In this document: piece by piece, positions 17,300 through 26,305 of the stretch
Numbering within the stretch: the first letter of the stretch is position 1
How the letters are laid out: the number at the start of each line of letters is the position of its first letter
Assembly: GCF_003385495.1 (NCBI RefSeq)
Contig: NZ_QNUH01000010.1
Location: 121,261 to 185,260 of the forward strand
Source of the DNA: Chryseobacterium elymi
GTDB taxonomy: Bacteria; Bacteroidota; Bacteroidia; Flavobacteriales; Weeksellaceae
Direction of reading: 5' to 3'
Length of the DNA stretch: 64,000 bases
Made by a program: the position numbers and the translations under genes
Notes under the pieces: generated by a model
Database searches by the model: none
Told to the model about the DNA's origin: nothing
Seen by the model: only the letters and a program-made list of their open reading frames with translations

Positions 17300-19165
17300 A
17301 TGAAATATTTTGTAGCTGTCTATCAGAAACTTAAAAACATTTATATGTCACAAAGCTCTATGGAAAATGATCTGCCGATGATCTGCCCTTCCCTGCGCAT
17401 TTATGACAATGAGGAACTGGAACTTCTGAAACCCCAAAGCCTGCTGAACGATGAACAGAAAAAAGCGCTTTCGATCATTAAAAAGCAAAATGTAGCTTAC
17501 GAACTGAACTCTGTGCCTATCTCGCCTAACTTCTGGGATCTTAATCCCAATAATTCTTTATTTGATATTTACAGAGATATTTTGGATAAAAACAACCTGA
17601 AAAATCTGGAAGAGAATCTTGACAAGGTTCTGGAAAGCAAAAGCACCATTCTTTTTGATGCCAAAAACAGCGACACCAAGGAGTTAAAAGCTTATAAAAA
17701 ATACAGAATATTATATGATGATGCCGTCAATAAAGTAACAGACCATCTACTGGTGTTTGACGGACTGGAAACTGATGAGAAAAAAAGAAACTGGAATGAC
17801 CGGCTTGTCAACTTAAATAACCTGAAAGAGCTGGCTTTTTCAGAATGGAAGGTAAAAGGCAGTAAAGACACTATTGAAAAGGAGCTGGCCAGAATCAACA
17901 GATCTTCTGATGCTGATCTCTATCTTGCTATGGCACAAAATGCAAAGCATACTTTTGAGGCCGCAGAAAAAACTGATGTGATCAGTAATTCTTCAATTCA
18001 TGACATTAATTTCATCCCGTATGATTTTATGGAAAATGAATCGGGATGGAACAGTATGCGCATTGAAAAATCTGAACTGGAAGGACTTCATTCTGAAGCG
18101 AAAAACGGCAATGAAAATATTCCTTCTGAGATTTTATCTATAGATTATGACGAAAGCATGATCCAGGCTGTGGAAGTGGAATATTCTTTTGTGCATTTAA
18201 AAAGAAACTGGTTCAATAAAAATTTTATGCTTTCCGATTATTTTGAATGGAAGGAGCCTAAAAAAATATCAGACGGGCAGACGATCTCCAATGATTTCAA
18301 GCTTCCGGCATTTCCAAAGACCATGATCCTGATTAAAAATCTGAAAGTGATCCTTGATCCGTCTATTGTCAGTAGCAGTGTAAGCAACACAGAAGAGCTG
18401 GTTTATTTCGGGCCTATGGTAATGAAACAGCAGGTTTTCATCAATAAAAACAATAACCAGAAGTTCCTCAAAGCGATTACTAATGTAAAGACTATCAAAT
18501 CTGATCAGCTTAATTATCTGGCTAAGAAAACAGCCATCTCTGAAACCCAGAAAGCTGCTATTATTAATGACTTTTCAGCCAGAACAGCTATGGAACCCAA
18601 AACTGTGGAAAACATGAAGACAGCGGTCAATCCAGCATTCACAGGTAAAATAAATACTGGAAATATCCTGAGCAATATTAAAAACTTAAGACCTCTTAAT
18701 CCGGTATCACATGCAGCAAGTCCGGTACAGCCAGCACCTCGGCCAACCCATCCTATTAAAGTACCATGGGGATCATGGGGGCCGAAATTTCCGACTATAC
18801 CTAATCCAATTTCCACTCCTGCTCCACCACCCGCAGGTTCTGTTGTACGGTTCAGGGTTTCTGACAAGATCAATAACGATCCTATCTATAAATGCGCTAT
18901 CTCTATTAAAGGAACCAATAACAACAGGATTTTTGAGATCGAAAGCAATGAAGCGGGAATCATCAATCAACTGATTCCTCCAGGGGAATACAGCATTGAG
19001 CTAAGAATTGATGATTATGCAGTCTTGAATCAGAATTTCAGTGTTACCAGCACGATGCCTCTTAATCTTGAATATAAACTTCAGAGGGAGGAAGTAAAGT
19101 TTAAATCCTTCTTCCTGATTGGAATGATCTGTGAGAGAATGCCGCAGATACCTGTTAGTCAGTAA
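17300..19165 (+). CDS. Uncharacterised 621-residue protein, WFN segment plus C-terminal Ig-like domain
   Basis: Start at 17300 (MKYFVAVYQK) chosen because the upstream in-frame part covers a hairpin and looks non-coding; a further Met at 17345 is possible. No signal peptide. Residues 1-270 are charged and probably helical. Around W304 it carries VEVEYSFVHLKRNWFNKNF then SDYFEWKEP and LPAFPKTMILIKNLKVIL, matching the corresponding region of the preceding gene. A Pro/Ala-rich linker (about 470-530) leads to a small beta-sandwich, VVRFRVSDKINNDPIYKCAISIKG with ESNEAG and PPGEYSIELRI, resembling carboxypeptidase-regulatory or PEGA-type domains. Likely a paralogous partner of the preceding protein. 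Function unknown. Confidence 0.83.
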   Translation: MKYFVAVYQKLKNIYMSQSSMENDLPMICPSLRIYDNEELELLKPQSLLNDEQKKALSIIKKQNVAYELNSVPISPNFWDLNPNNSLFDIYRDILDKNNLKNLEENLDKVLESKSTILFDAKNSDTKELKAYKKYRILYDDAVNKVTDHLLVFDGLETDEKKRNWNDRLVNLNNLKELAFSEWKVKGSKDTIEKELARINRSSDADLYLAMAQNAKHTFEAAEKTDVISNSSIHDINFIPYDFMENESGWNSMRIEKSELEGLHSEAKNGNENIPSEILSIDYDESMIQAVEVEYSFVHLKRNWFNKNFMLSDYFEWKEPKKISDGQTISNDFKLPAFPKTMILIKNLKVILDPSIVSSSVSNTEELVYFGPMVMKQQVFINKNNNQKFLKAITNVKTIKSDQLNYLAKKTAISETQKAAIINDFSARTAMEPKTVENMKTAVNPAFTGKINTGNILSNIKNLRPLNPVSHAASPVQPAPRPTHPIKVPWGSWGPKFPTIPNPISTPAPPPAGSVVRFRVSDKINNDPIYKCAISIKGTNNNRIFEIESNEAGIINQLIPPGEYSIELRIDDYAVLNQNFSVTSTMPLNLEYKLQREEVKFKSFFLIGMICERMPQIPVSQ

Positions 19166-19199
19166 TTGAGAGAAGAATCAAGAGTCAAGATATCAGATA

Positions 19200-19320
<121 letters not shown>

Positions 19321-19325
19321 CTGTC

Positions 19326-20153
19326 ATGAGACTTTTAAAATATTATACAAAAGCACCGGAAGTGCTTACATTATGCGAGATCCTTTATAAACTTGGATAC
19401 AGCATTAAGATCTCAGATTCATTCACTCTGGAAGTTGATACAGCTGTAAAAGATTTCCAAAGAAAAAATTCTTTGGTCGTGGACGGAATTGTAGGCGTAA
19501 AAACCTGGGCCGTTCTTCTTGAAAAAGACGAAAAGCCCATGAGCCAGACTGATAAATTTCTGAAAGAAGAAGATCTTATTCATTTCGCAGATGAACACAA
19601 TCTGGAGTTAGCTACCGTAAAGGCCGTAAACGAAATTGAAAGCAGTGGAAAAGGATTTCTGATCAACAATAAGCCCAAAATTCTATTTGAAGGTCATGTT
19701 TTCTGGAATGAACTTAAGAAGAGAGGTATCGATCCTAATTTTTATTACAATTCAAACAGCCAGAACGTTCTTTACCCGAAATGGACAAGAGTGCACTACC
19801 AGGGCGGGGTGAAAGAATACGACAGATTAAATGAGGCAATCAGCCTAAATAATAATCGTGAATTCAAAGAAGCTGCACTGTCTTCTGCTTCCTGGGGAAG
19901 TTTTCAGATTATGGGATATCATTCTAAAAACCTGGGTTATATTGATGTAGATGATTTTGTTTCGAAAATGGAAATGAACGAAGGTGAACATTTGAAAGCA
20001 TTTGGAAAATTCCTTGAAAAAAATGGCTGCCTGATACCTCTTAGAAACAAAAACTGGGCAGGCTTTGCAAAACTTTACAATGGAGCAGGATACAGAGAAA
20101 ACAGGTACGACGAAAAACTTGCGAAGGCTTATGCAAAATATTCTCAGAATTAA
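19326..20153 (+). CDS. N-acetylmuramidase (DUF3380) with peptidoglycan-binding domain
   Basis: Predicted peptidoglycan hydrolase of 275 residues. Residues about 8-66 are a PG_binding_1 domain (VDTAVKDFQRKNSLVVDGIVGVKTW). Residues about 80-272 match the N-acetylmuramidase family first described from phage endolysins: VKAVNEIESSGKGFL with the likely catalytic Glu105, PKILFEGHVFW, and SASWGSFQIMGYH. There is no signal peptide, as in endolysins and in lysozymes delivered by contractile systems. It follows two WFN-segment genes on the same strand, but no holin, capsid or tail genes are near, so it is not part of an obvious prophage. Confidence 0.9.
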   Translation: MRLLKYYTKAPEVLTLCEILYKLGYSIKISDSFTLEVDTAVKDFQRKNSLVVDGIVGVKTWAVLLEKDEKPMSQTDKFLKEEDLIHFADEHNLELATVKAVNEIESSGKGFLINNKPKILFEGHVFWNELKKRGIDPNFYYNSNSQNVLYPKWTRVHYQGGVKEYDRLNEAISLNNNREFKEAALSSASWGSFQIMGYHSKNLGYIDVDDFVSKMEMNEGEHLKAFGKFLEKNGCLIPLRNKNWAGFAKLYNGAGYRENRYDEKLAKAYAKYSQN

Positions 20154-20481
20154 ATAATAGTTTTTTCAAAATTCCCACAGATCCCGCAGATTTACACAGA
20201 AGCCTAGTGCTATTAAATCCTGTATGATTTGTGGGAATTTTGTTTTTATTATCTCTTGCATTAAGCTGGTGATACCGAATTTTTCTGTTTTAAAAGCAAT
20301 AGTATTGAGGACATCGTTTTGCCGGCAGCATTTTACAGCAAGATATCAACCTGCTAAAGTTCAATTTTCCACAAAACAACAATTGAAAGTTACAAGTTGA
20401 TAATCAACTAGTTATATTTTCTATTTTTTAACATTAGTTTAACATTTTTGTTTATCTTTGCTTTTCGTCAAATAATTAAGG
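20154..20481. other. Intergenic region with long-range inverted repeat
   Basis: 328-bp region between the muramidase and FkbM genes. AAAATTCCCACA (20168-20179) and TGTGGGAATTTT (20230-20241) are perfectly complementary across a 50-nt loop that contains a CACAGATCCCGCAGATT-like motif, a pattern seen in dispersed intergenic repeats of flavobacteria. A T-rich run follows, so it could terminate the muramidase transcript. The rest is AT-rich and leads into the FkbM promoter. Confidence 0.6.
20453..20460 (+). promoter_or_regulatory. Candidate -7 box for the FkbM-flippase genes
   Basis: TATCTTTG matches TAnnTTTG exactly, 21 nt before the ATG at 20482. The upstream -33 TTG is not obvious. The short 5' leader fits a start close to the gene. 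Confidence 0.5.
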
Positions 20482-21276
20482 ATGTCTTTATACCAAAAAA
20501 TTGCAGAAAAACTACAATATATAAGTCCGAGTTTTTATAAAAAAAGATATTTTAAGAATTTAAACAATCTTACTAAGAATAATTTTTCGGCGCGCAATGT
20601 AGAACCTGAGCTGGTATGGATTAAGGAATACCTTCCAAAAAATGCTGTAATACTGGACATTGGGGCCAACGTCGGAGCTTTTCTTTATCAGTTGGAGAAT
20701 AAGCTGAACCATGAACACATTTATGGTTTTGAACCGAACAAGAAACTTTACAGCCGCCTGAAAAGACTTTTCCCAAGAATGATGATATTTCCTTTAGCGC
20801 TTTCTGACGAAAATACAACAGCTGAGTTTAAGGTTCCTATTATTAACGGCAAACTGATTGCTTCCCGGGGAACTTTAAATACCTCTTACAAAGAAAAGGG
20901 TGAAGAGAAAAGCTATACGGAAAAAGTAAAAGTGATCAAGCTGGATGAATGGGCTGCTATAGAGCATTTTGACAGACTGGATTTCATTAAGATAGATGTG
21001 GAAGGAAATGAAATGAAAACCCTGTCCGGTGCCAAAAAAATCATCACAAGGTTCCTTCCCACACTAATGGTCGAAATGGAACAGAGACACCACAAAACCC
21101 CTATCTGGAATGACATTTCTGAAATAAAAAACTGGGGATATGAAGCGCAATATCTTAACCGTGAAAGTTTTAAGCTGGAGCTGCTGACGGAAGAGATTTT
21201 AACACACAACACTAACGATGAAAAAAACAAAACCAGCTATATAAACAACATTATTTTTACGCCAAAAAACCATTAA
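20482..21276 (+). CDS. FkbM-family methyltransferase
   Basis: SAM-dependent O-methyltransferase of 264 residues. Motif I is VILDIGANVGAF (about 57-67), followed by IYGFEPNKK; the FkbM hallmark DFIKIDVEGNEMKTLSGA is present near residue 175. The N-terminus carries a short basic helix. In flavobacteria such genes often sit in surface-polysaccharide loci; here a flippase gene begins 9 nt after its stop, so they are likely cotranscribed and act on the same glycan. The methyl acceptor cannot be told from sequence. Confidence 0.9.
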   Translation: MSLYQKIAEKLQYISPSFYKKRYFKNLNNLTKNNFSARNVEPELVWIKEYLPKNAVILDIGANVGAFLYQLENKLNHEHIYGFEPNKKLYSRLKRLFPRMMIFPLALSDENTTAEFKVPIINGKLIASRGTLNTSYKEKGEEKSYTEKVKVIKLDEWAAIEHFDRLDFIKIDVEGNEMKTLSGAKKIITRFLPTLMVEMEQRHHKTPIWNDISEIKNWGYEAQYLNRESFKLELLTEEILTHNTNDEKNKTSYINNIIFTPKNH

Positions 21277-21285
21277 AAAAACATT

Positions 21286-22764
21286 ATGAGTGTAGTAGCG
21301 AGACAGGGCTTCAAATATTCCATCATAGGTTATTTTGGTTTTCTGCTGGGTACCATATCCGCCATTTTCATCTTTCCGTATAATTTCGAATTTTACGGAA
21401 AACTCCGCTATATCCTGCCTACTGCTGAGATGCTGGTTCCTTTTGTGGTATTGGGAATCTCCTATTCCAACGTTAAGTTTTTCCAGAGGATGGAAAAAGA
21501 CGGCAAGAAACAGAATATGCTCTCGTTGTCGCTGCTTACGGTATTTATTAATTTTATCATTTTTACGGGAGTGTTTTTCGTACTCCCCTACCTTTTTCCA
21601 AAATTCAGACATTCTGAGGCATGGAAATTAAAGGAAATGATCCTACCCCTGATCCTCATCCTTTCTTTCTGTGCAATCCTTAATAAATACACTTCCAATT
21701 ATAAGAGAATTGTCGTTTCTAATATTTTTGACAATCTTTTCCCCAAGATCGCTAATCTCGGAGCTTTCTGCCTGTTTGCTTATTTTTTACTATCGCAGAA
21801 AATAGCATTTTCCTTCTTTTTCGGAATGTTTGCTCTGATGCTTTTCGGATACGTTTACTACACGAACAAGCTTGAAAAGATAAAGCTGGACTTTAATACG
21901 GATTATTTCAGGAAGGATAATTTCTGGAAAGAGTTTTTCAACTACAGTTTTTTCGGGTTCCTGGGAACTTTTGGAAATTATCTGGCGATCAACAGCTTTA
22001 TGATCGGTGAGTTTATGGGAATGGAGGAAGTAGGAATATATTCTGTTCTTTATGCTCTGATTTCTCTGATTTCGATTCCACAGCTGGGACTGTTCAACAT
22101 CTCTGCCCCAATCATCAATAAAACACTGGCTGATGGTGATATGGAGGAACTTGACAGGTTTCATAAAAAGACATCATTATCCTTATATTTTTTAGGCGCG
22201 GTTTTGTTTTCATGCATCATGGTAGGTTTTCCTTATCTTACGGAATTCATGCCCAAAAACGGAACAATGCTGAGAGAATATGAACCTGTGGTCTGGATCT
22301 GGGGTTCCGCAGTTTTAATTGACCTGGCGACAGGCTTTAATGGAAATATTATCTCGCTTTCCAAATATTACAGATTCAATATCCTGATCATGCTTCTTCT
22401 GGCCGGACTTACTGTTGGACTGAATTATTATTTCATTAAAAACACTGATCTGAAACTGATCGGGATCGCTTTATCTACAGCTATTTCACTCACAACTTAC
22501 AATGTCATCAAGATCGCATTCAATTATTTTGTTTTTAAAGTTTCTCCGCTTACGATTGAAATGATCTTTGTTTCCATTATCTGTACTTTAGCGATTACAG
22601 TGGCGATTGTTTTACCTACTTTCCATAATAATTTCATCAACCTGATGTACAAACCAGCTGTTGTTCTGGTATTGATCTACATCGGAAATTATTTCACGAA
22701 AGTATTTCCACTCGAGGATTATCTGAATGCAAAATTTATTAAAAGTATTTTTAAATTTAAATAG
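21286..22764 (+). CDS. Oligosaccharide flippase (Wzx-like, MOP superfamily)
   Basis: Polytopic membrane protein of 492 residues with about 12-14 hydrophobic helices and the N-terminal pattern RQGFKYSIIGYFGFLLGTISAIFIFP typical of flavobacterial polysaccharide biosynthesis proteins. Predicted to flip lipid-linked oligosaccharides across the inner membrane. Forms a unit with the FkbM gene. Its 3' end overlaps the convergent glycosyltransferase gene by 8 nt. Confidence 0.88.
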   Translation: MSVVARQGFKYSIIGYFGFLLGTISAIFIFPYNFEFYGKLRYILPTAEMLVPFVVLGISYSNVKFFQRMEKDGKKQNMLSLSLLTVFINFIIFTGVFFVLPYLFPKFRHSEAWKLKEMILPLILILSFCAILNKYTSNYKRIVVSNIFDNLFPKIANLGAFCLFAYFLLSQKIAFSFFFGMFALMLFGYVYYTNKLEKIKLDFNTDYFRKDNFWKEFFNYSFFGFLGTFGNYLAINSFMIGEFMGMEEVGIYSVLYALISLISIPQLGLFNISAPIINKTLADGDMEELDRFHKKTSLSLYFLGAVLFSCIMVGFPYLTEFMPKNGTMLREYEPVVWIWGSAVLIDLATGFNGNIISLSKYYRFNILIMLLLAGLTVGLNYYFIKNTDLKLIGIALSTAISLTTYNVIKIAFNYFVFKVSPLTIEMIFVSIICTLAITVAIVLPTFHNNFINLMYKPAVVLVLIYIGNYFTKVFPLEDYLNAKFIKSIFKFK

Positions 22765-23803
22765 AAATCAAACCGGAAAGAACATCTTCCAATTTTTTCA
22801 GAACTAACTTTTTGCTGTAGCTTTCCTGGAAATCGAAGCGCATATTTTTAAGCGTTTTAAACTGCTTCATAATATTGTCCGCCTCAGGAACAATAAATTC
22901 TAATTTCGAAGGATAATCTTTAGGAAAAACAGCCGTTTTGCCATATTTGATAGCATCCCCCAAGTTCCCGGTCATTTTGGTCAGCCCATAGATTTCTTCC
23001 CTGTTGAAAAATTCTGTTTTCTGCTGAATCGGGCACCACAAAACATCTGCATTCTGCATCCATTTTTCAAAATCGTCATGGGAAACCCGGTCCGAAAAAT
23101 ACTGTATAGAAACATTATGCGGTAGTTTTTGAGATAACTTTTCCAGCTGCTTCAGTTCACTGTCTTTAGCTTTTCCAAGAAATATGAATTCACATTTCTC
23201 TTCGGTTTTTAAATTTAGAATGGTTTTAAAAACGTGATGATAATCTCTTCTTGTTTGTGAAACACCTCCCGGAATCACAATGGTAAGATCACTGTTTTCC
23301 TGTTTTTCAAAATTTTTGCTGTAAAAAAGAGGCAGAAATTTATAAATATCTGATGAAAGCTCTTCATCCAACACCAATAAATTTTTAGCATTCCTGTACG
23401 TTTTTGAGGTATAAAAAAGACCTTCCTTCCACCAAAGCTTCAGCCTGTAAATAATATCTCCTTTAAAAACACTTTTCATCAAAGCACTTTTTGAAGCTAC
23501 AGAAAAATTCATATTATGAACAATAACAGATACATTATATTTCTGAACCAATGCATGAAAAGTATTGAAATACCTGTGAACCGTTCCAATAATGATCAGA
23601 TCGTATTTCTTTAATTTTAATTGTTCCATGATCATGGAACTGTCAGATAAAAATACTGTTTCCCCATTCTCCGCAACTAGATCCTTAATCTTTTTCGAAA
23701 AATAGTAATCTACGTTAAAAGCCGAAGACCCCTTCATGATATCCATGAAAGCCTGCGCAATTTCTGCGTGGGTATCTATTTCTATGTAGGCAATTTTTTT
23801 CAA
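22757..23803 (-). CDS. Putative GT-B type glycosyltransferase, TTG start
   Basis: 348 residues. The start codon is TTG (23803-23801 on the minus strand), giving MKKIAYIEIDTHAEIAQAF; the heptamer repeat immediately upstream puts stop codons in all three frames, so the gene cannot start further out. The C-terminal half looks like a glycosyltransferase group 1 Rossmann domain: DLTIVIPGGVSQTRRDY, CEFIFLGKAKDSE, NADVLWCPIQ and a donor-loop-like MTGNLGDAIKYGKTAVFP. Probably acts in surface-glycan assembly with the adjacent flippase and GT2 genes. Sugar specificity unknown. Confidence 0.75.
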   Translation of the reverse strand: MKKIAYIEIDTHAEIAQAFMDIMKGSSAFNVDYYFSKKIKDLVAENGETVFLSDSSMIMEQLKLKKYDLIIIGTVHRYFNTFHALVQKYNVSVIVHNMNFSVASKSALMKSVFKGDIIYRLKLWWKEGLFYTSKTYRNAKNLLVLDEELSSDIYKFLPLFYSKNFEKQENSDLTIVIPGGVSQTRRDYHHVFKTILNLKTEEKCEFIFLGKAKDSELKQLEKLSQKLPHNVSIQYFSDRVSHDDFEKWMQNADVLWCPIQQKTEFFNREEIYGLTKMTGNLGDAIKYGKTAVFPKDYPSKLEFIVPEADNIMKQFKTLKNMRFDFQESYSKKLVLKKLEDVLSGLISI

Positions 23804-23856
23804 TTAGAGGTTAGAGGTTAGAGGTTAGAGGTTAGAGGTTAGAGGTTAGAGGTTAG
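23804..23856. repeat. 7-bp tandem repeat (TTAGAGG) next to a start codon
   Basis: Seven complete and one partial perfect copies of TTAGAGG on the plus strand (CCTCTAA on the coding strand), beginning 1 nt upstream of the TTG start of the glycosyltransferase gene. Length change by slipped-strand mispairing would alter the spacing of promoter and start region. Confidence 0.95.
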
Positions 23857-23913
23857 CAAAGGTAAAATGTTTGACTTACTGTCAATTTATCTTTTGCAGT
23901 TTTATAATTGTGA

Positions 23914-24768
23914 TTATATTTTCAGCCATTTTTCCTTTAGCATTTTCCACCGTTTATCATTGATGACTTTCTGTTCGTCTTTGGAGATCTTCAGTTCCAG
24001 TTTGGCTGTTTTACACGCTTCGTAAGCTTTGATAATCTTAAAGAAAAAAGGAAAAGATCCGTTCTTCGCAGCTTCCTTTGAAGAAGCGATGTAGGCAAGA
24101 AACCTGTTCAAACCTAAAAAATAAAAATATCTGCCATAATAGTCTGCCGGTATAATTGTATAATCCGCACCTTTGATTTTGATCAGCTTTACCTGTAATT
24201 CCGGAAGGACAACTTCTTTCCAGCCCAGGTTTTCCAAAAGAATTGAATCGATATTGTCCCAGCCCAGCGTTTCTCTCAACCCTCCGATCTGAACGAAAGA
24301 TTCTTTGCGGTACGCTTTCATAGGACCTCTTACGTGATGTTTATTGGAATTTCCTTCATACACCCATCTGCCATCTTTTTCCACGTATAACAAACCACCA
24401 ACAAGCCCATATTCAGGATTATTTTTGAATGCAGACTCTACTTTTTCCAGATAATTTCCGGGAAGAATTATATCGGCATCAAATTTACAGATAATATCAA
24501 ATTTATCTATATTCTGTGTTTTTAATCCGTTTTTGAATGCATTCACTACTTTAGAACCTGGCTGATGGGCAGATTTCTGAAGATTCACTGTTTCAAAACG
24601 GGAATCATTTTCTGTATATTTCCTGATTACTTCGGACGTTCCGTCAGTAGAACCATCATTAACCACTACAATTTGGAAATCCTTACAGCTCTGCTGCCGT
24701 AAAGAATCCAGTGTGAATGAAAGATTTTCTTCTTCGTTATGTGCAGGAATTATAATTAAAAACCTCAA
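23914..24768 (-). CDS. Glycosyltransferase family 2
   Basis: GT-A fold enzyme of 284 residues. N-terminal IIIPAHNEEENLSFTLDSL and VVVNDGSTDGT (37-44) bind the nucleotide sugar; the metal-binding DxD is in CKFDADIILP. A conserved acidic region follows at GGLRETLGWDNID. No transmembrane segment at the C-terminus. It reads away from the GT-B gene's heptamer repeat (110-nt gap) and is part of the same glycan region. Donor and acceptor unknown. Confidence 0.9.
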   Translation of the reverse strand: MRFLIIIPAHNEEENLSFTLDSLRQQSCKDFQIVVVNDGSTDGTSEVIRKYTENDSRFETVNLQKSAHQPGSKVVNAFKNGLKTQNIDKFDIICKFDADIILPGNYLEKVESAFKNNPEYGLVGGLLYVEKDGRWVYEGNSNKHHVRGPMKAYRKESFVQIGGLRETLGWDNIDSILLENLGWKEVVLPELQVKLIKIKGADYTIIPADYYGRYFYFLGLNRFLAYIASSKEAAKNGSFPFFFKIIKAYEACKTAKLELKISKDEQKVINDKRWKMLKEKWLKI

Positions 24769-24788
24769 GCTTTTGAATTTATAAATGA

Positions 24789-24829
24789 TAAGCGATAAAT
24801 GATGCTAATGAATTATCATTTATCGCTTA
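24789..24829 (-). repeat. Perfect 15-bp intergenic hairpin after aspA
   Basis: TAAGCGATAAATGAT and its exact complement flank an 11-nt loop. It lies 8 nt beyond the aspA stop and 21 nt before the GT2 start. The T run is poor for a classical terminator, but the stem is strong. Same ATAAATGAT theme as hairpins near dapB and parB. Confidence 0.75.
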
Positions 24830-24836
24830 GATTATT

Positions 24837-26237
24837 TTATTTGTTGTGCGGTTTCAGCATATTTTTAGGATCAAGGATCTCATCGAGCTTTTCCTGGGAA
24901 AGAACTCCTTTTTCCAAAACAAGATTATAAACGCTATTTCCGGTTTCCAGAGCTTCCTTCGCAATCTCTGTAGACTTTTTGTATCCGATATATGGATTAA
25001 GTGCTGTTACAATACCGATGCTGTGCTTTACCATATTCAGGCAGATTTCCTTGTTAGCAGTAATTCCCACAATACACTTTTCGCGAAGCGTATCTAAAGC
25101 ATTGCAAAGGAAATTGATGTTTTCCATAATCGCATGGGAAAGTACCGGCTCCATTACGTTAAGCTGAAGCTGTCCGGCTTCCGCAGCAAAAGTTACGGTA
25201 AGATCATTTCCAAATACTTTAAAGCATACCTGATTTACCACTTCCGGGATAACGGGATTCACTTTTCCAGGCATAATGGATGATCCGGGCTGCATAGGAG
25301 GAAGGTTGATCTCAAATAATCCGGCTCTTGGACCTGAAGAAAGCAGTCTCAAATCATTACAAATCTTTGAAAGCTTTACGGCAAGACGTTTTGTAGCGGA
25401 AGAATAGATCACATAAGAACCTGTATCCGGTGTTGCCTCAACCAGATCCGGAGCGGAAATAACCGGAAAGCCAGTAATCTGAGCAAGGTTTTTCGCACAA
25501 AGGGTTGCATAGCCCACCGGAGCATTAAGTCCTGTACCAATGGCGGTTGCTCCCATATTCACTTCTACAAAAAGGCTGGCATTGTTATTTAATTTAGAAA
25601 TATCTTCTTCCAGAGTGGCCGCATAAGCTTCAAATTCCTGTCCTAAAGTCATTGGAACGGCATCCTGAAGCTGGGTACGACCCATTTTGATTACATCATG
25701 AAACTCTTTTCCTTTGGCACGGAAAGCTTCAACGATCTTTTCAAGTTTTTCAACGAGCACGATGTTCATATGTAACAGTCCCATTTTGATCGCCGTAGGA
25801 TAGGCATCGTTGGTGGACTGGGAAAGATTGATATGGTCATTCGGTGAACAGAACTCGTATTCACCTTTATTTTTTCCTAATTTTTCTAAAACGATGTTGG
25901 CGATCACTTCATTCGCATTCATATTGATTGAAGTTCCGGCTCCTCCCTGGATCATATCCACAGGAAACTGCTCATGGTATTTTCCGGCTACAATTTCATC
26001 GCATGCTTCCGCTATTTTGAAGTATAGGTTTTCATCCAGCAGACCCAATTCATAATTGGTTTTTGCTGCTGCTTTTTTCACAAAAGCCAGCCCCTTGATA
26101 AAATCCGGATATGAAGACAGAAGCTGTCCTGAAATTTTGAAGTTATCGATCGCTCTCTGCGTCTGTACCCCATAATATGCGTCTGCAGGCACATTGAGTT
26201 CGCCTAACAGATCACTTTCTTTTCTGAAATTTCCCAT
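24837..26237 (-). CDS. aspA: Aspartate ammonia-lyase
   Basis: Converts L-aspartate to fumarate and ammonia in the cytoplasm. The start at 26237 (MGNFRKESDLLGE) gives 466 residues, the normal length; the longer open frame upstream runs through a terminator hairpin. The fumarase/aspartase signature GSSIMPGKVNP with the catalytic Ser loop is intact, as are the substrate-contact segments TSINMNANEVIAN, SPNDHINLSQSTND and GRTQLQDAVPMTLGQE. Aspartase is preferred to fumarase C because of overall pattern and this N-terminus. Confidence 0.92.
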   Translation of the reverse strand: MGNFRKESDLLGELNVPADAYYGVQTQRAIDNFKISGQLLSSYPDFIKGLAFVKKAAAKTNYELGLLDENLYFKIAEACDEIVAGKYHEQFPVDMIQGGAGTSINMNANEVIANIVLEKLGKNKGEYEFCSPNDHINLSQSTNDAYPTAIKMGLLHMNIVLVEKLEKIVEAFRAKGKEFHDVIKMGRTQLQDAVPMTLGQEFEAYAATLEEDISKLNNNASLFVEVNMGATAIGTGLNAPVGYATLCAKNLAQITGFPVISAPDLVEATPDTGSYVIYSSATKRLAVKLSKICNDLRLLSSGPRAGLFEINLPPMQPGSSIMPGKVNPVIPEVVNQVCFKVFGNDLTVTFAAEAGQLQLNVMEPVLSHAIMENINFLCNALDTLREKCIVGITANKEICLNMVKHSIGIVTALNPYIGYKKSTEIAKEALETGNSVYNLVLEKGVLSQEKLDEILDPKNMLKPHNK

Positions 26238-26269
26238 TACAGATATTTTAACTTTTTTATTTTTAAATA

Positions 26270-26300
26270 TAGCAAAAACGCATCTTAACCGATGCGTTTT
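26270..26300 (-). terminator. Terminator after the amidase gene
   Basis: Perfect 10-bp inverted repeat AAAACGCATC/GATGCGTTTT with a 6-nt loop, followed on the minus strand by more T. It lies 5 nt after the amidase stop and in front of aspA. Confidence 0.85.
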
Positions 26301-26305
26301 GATCA

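Noticed and set aside
19326..20153. Muramidase gene as proof of a prophage
   Set aside because: No capsid, terminase, tail or holin genes are found on either side.
23804..23856. CRISPR-like array
   Set aside because: Units are 7 bp with no spacers; it is a simple tandem repeat.
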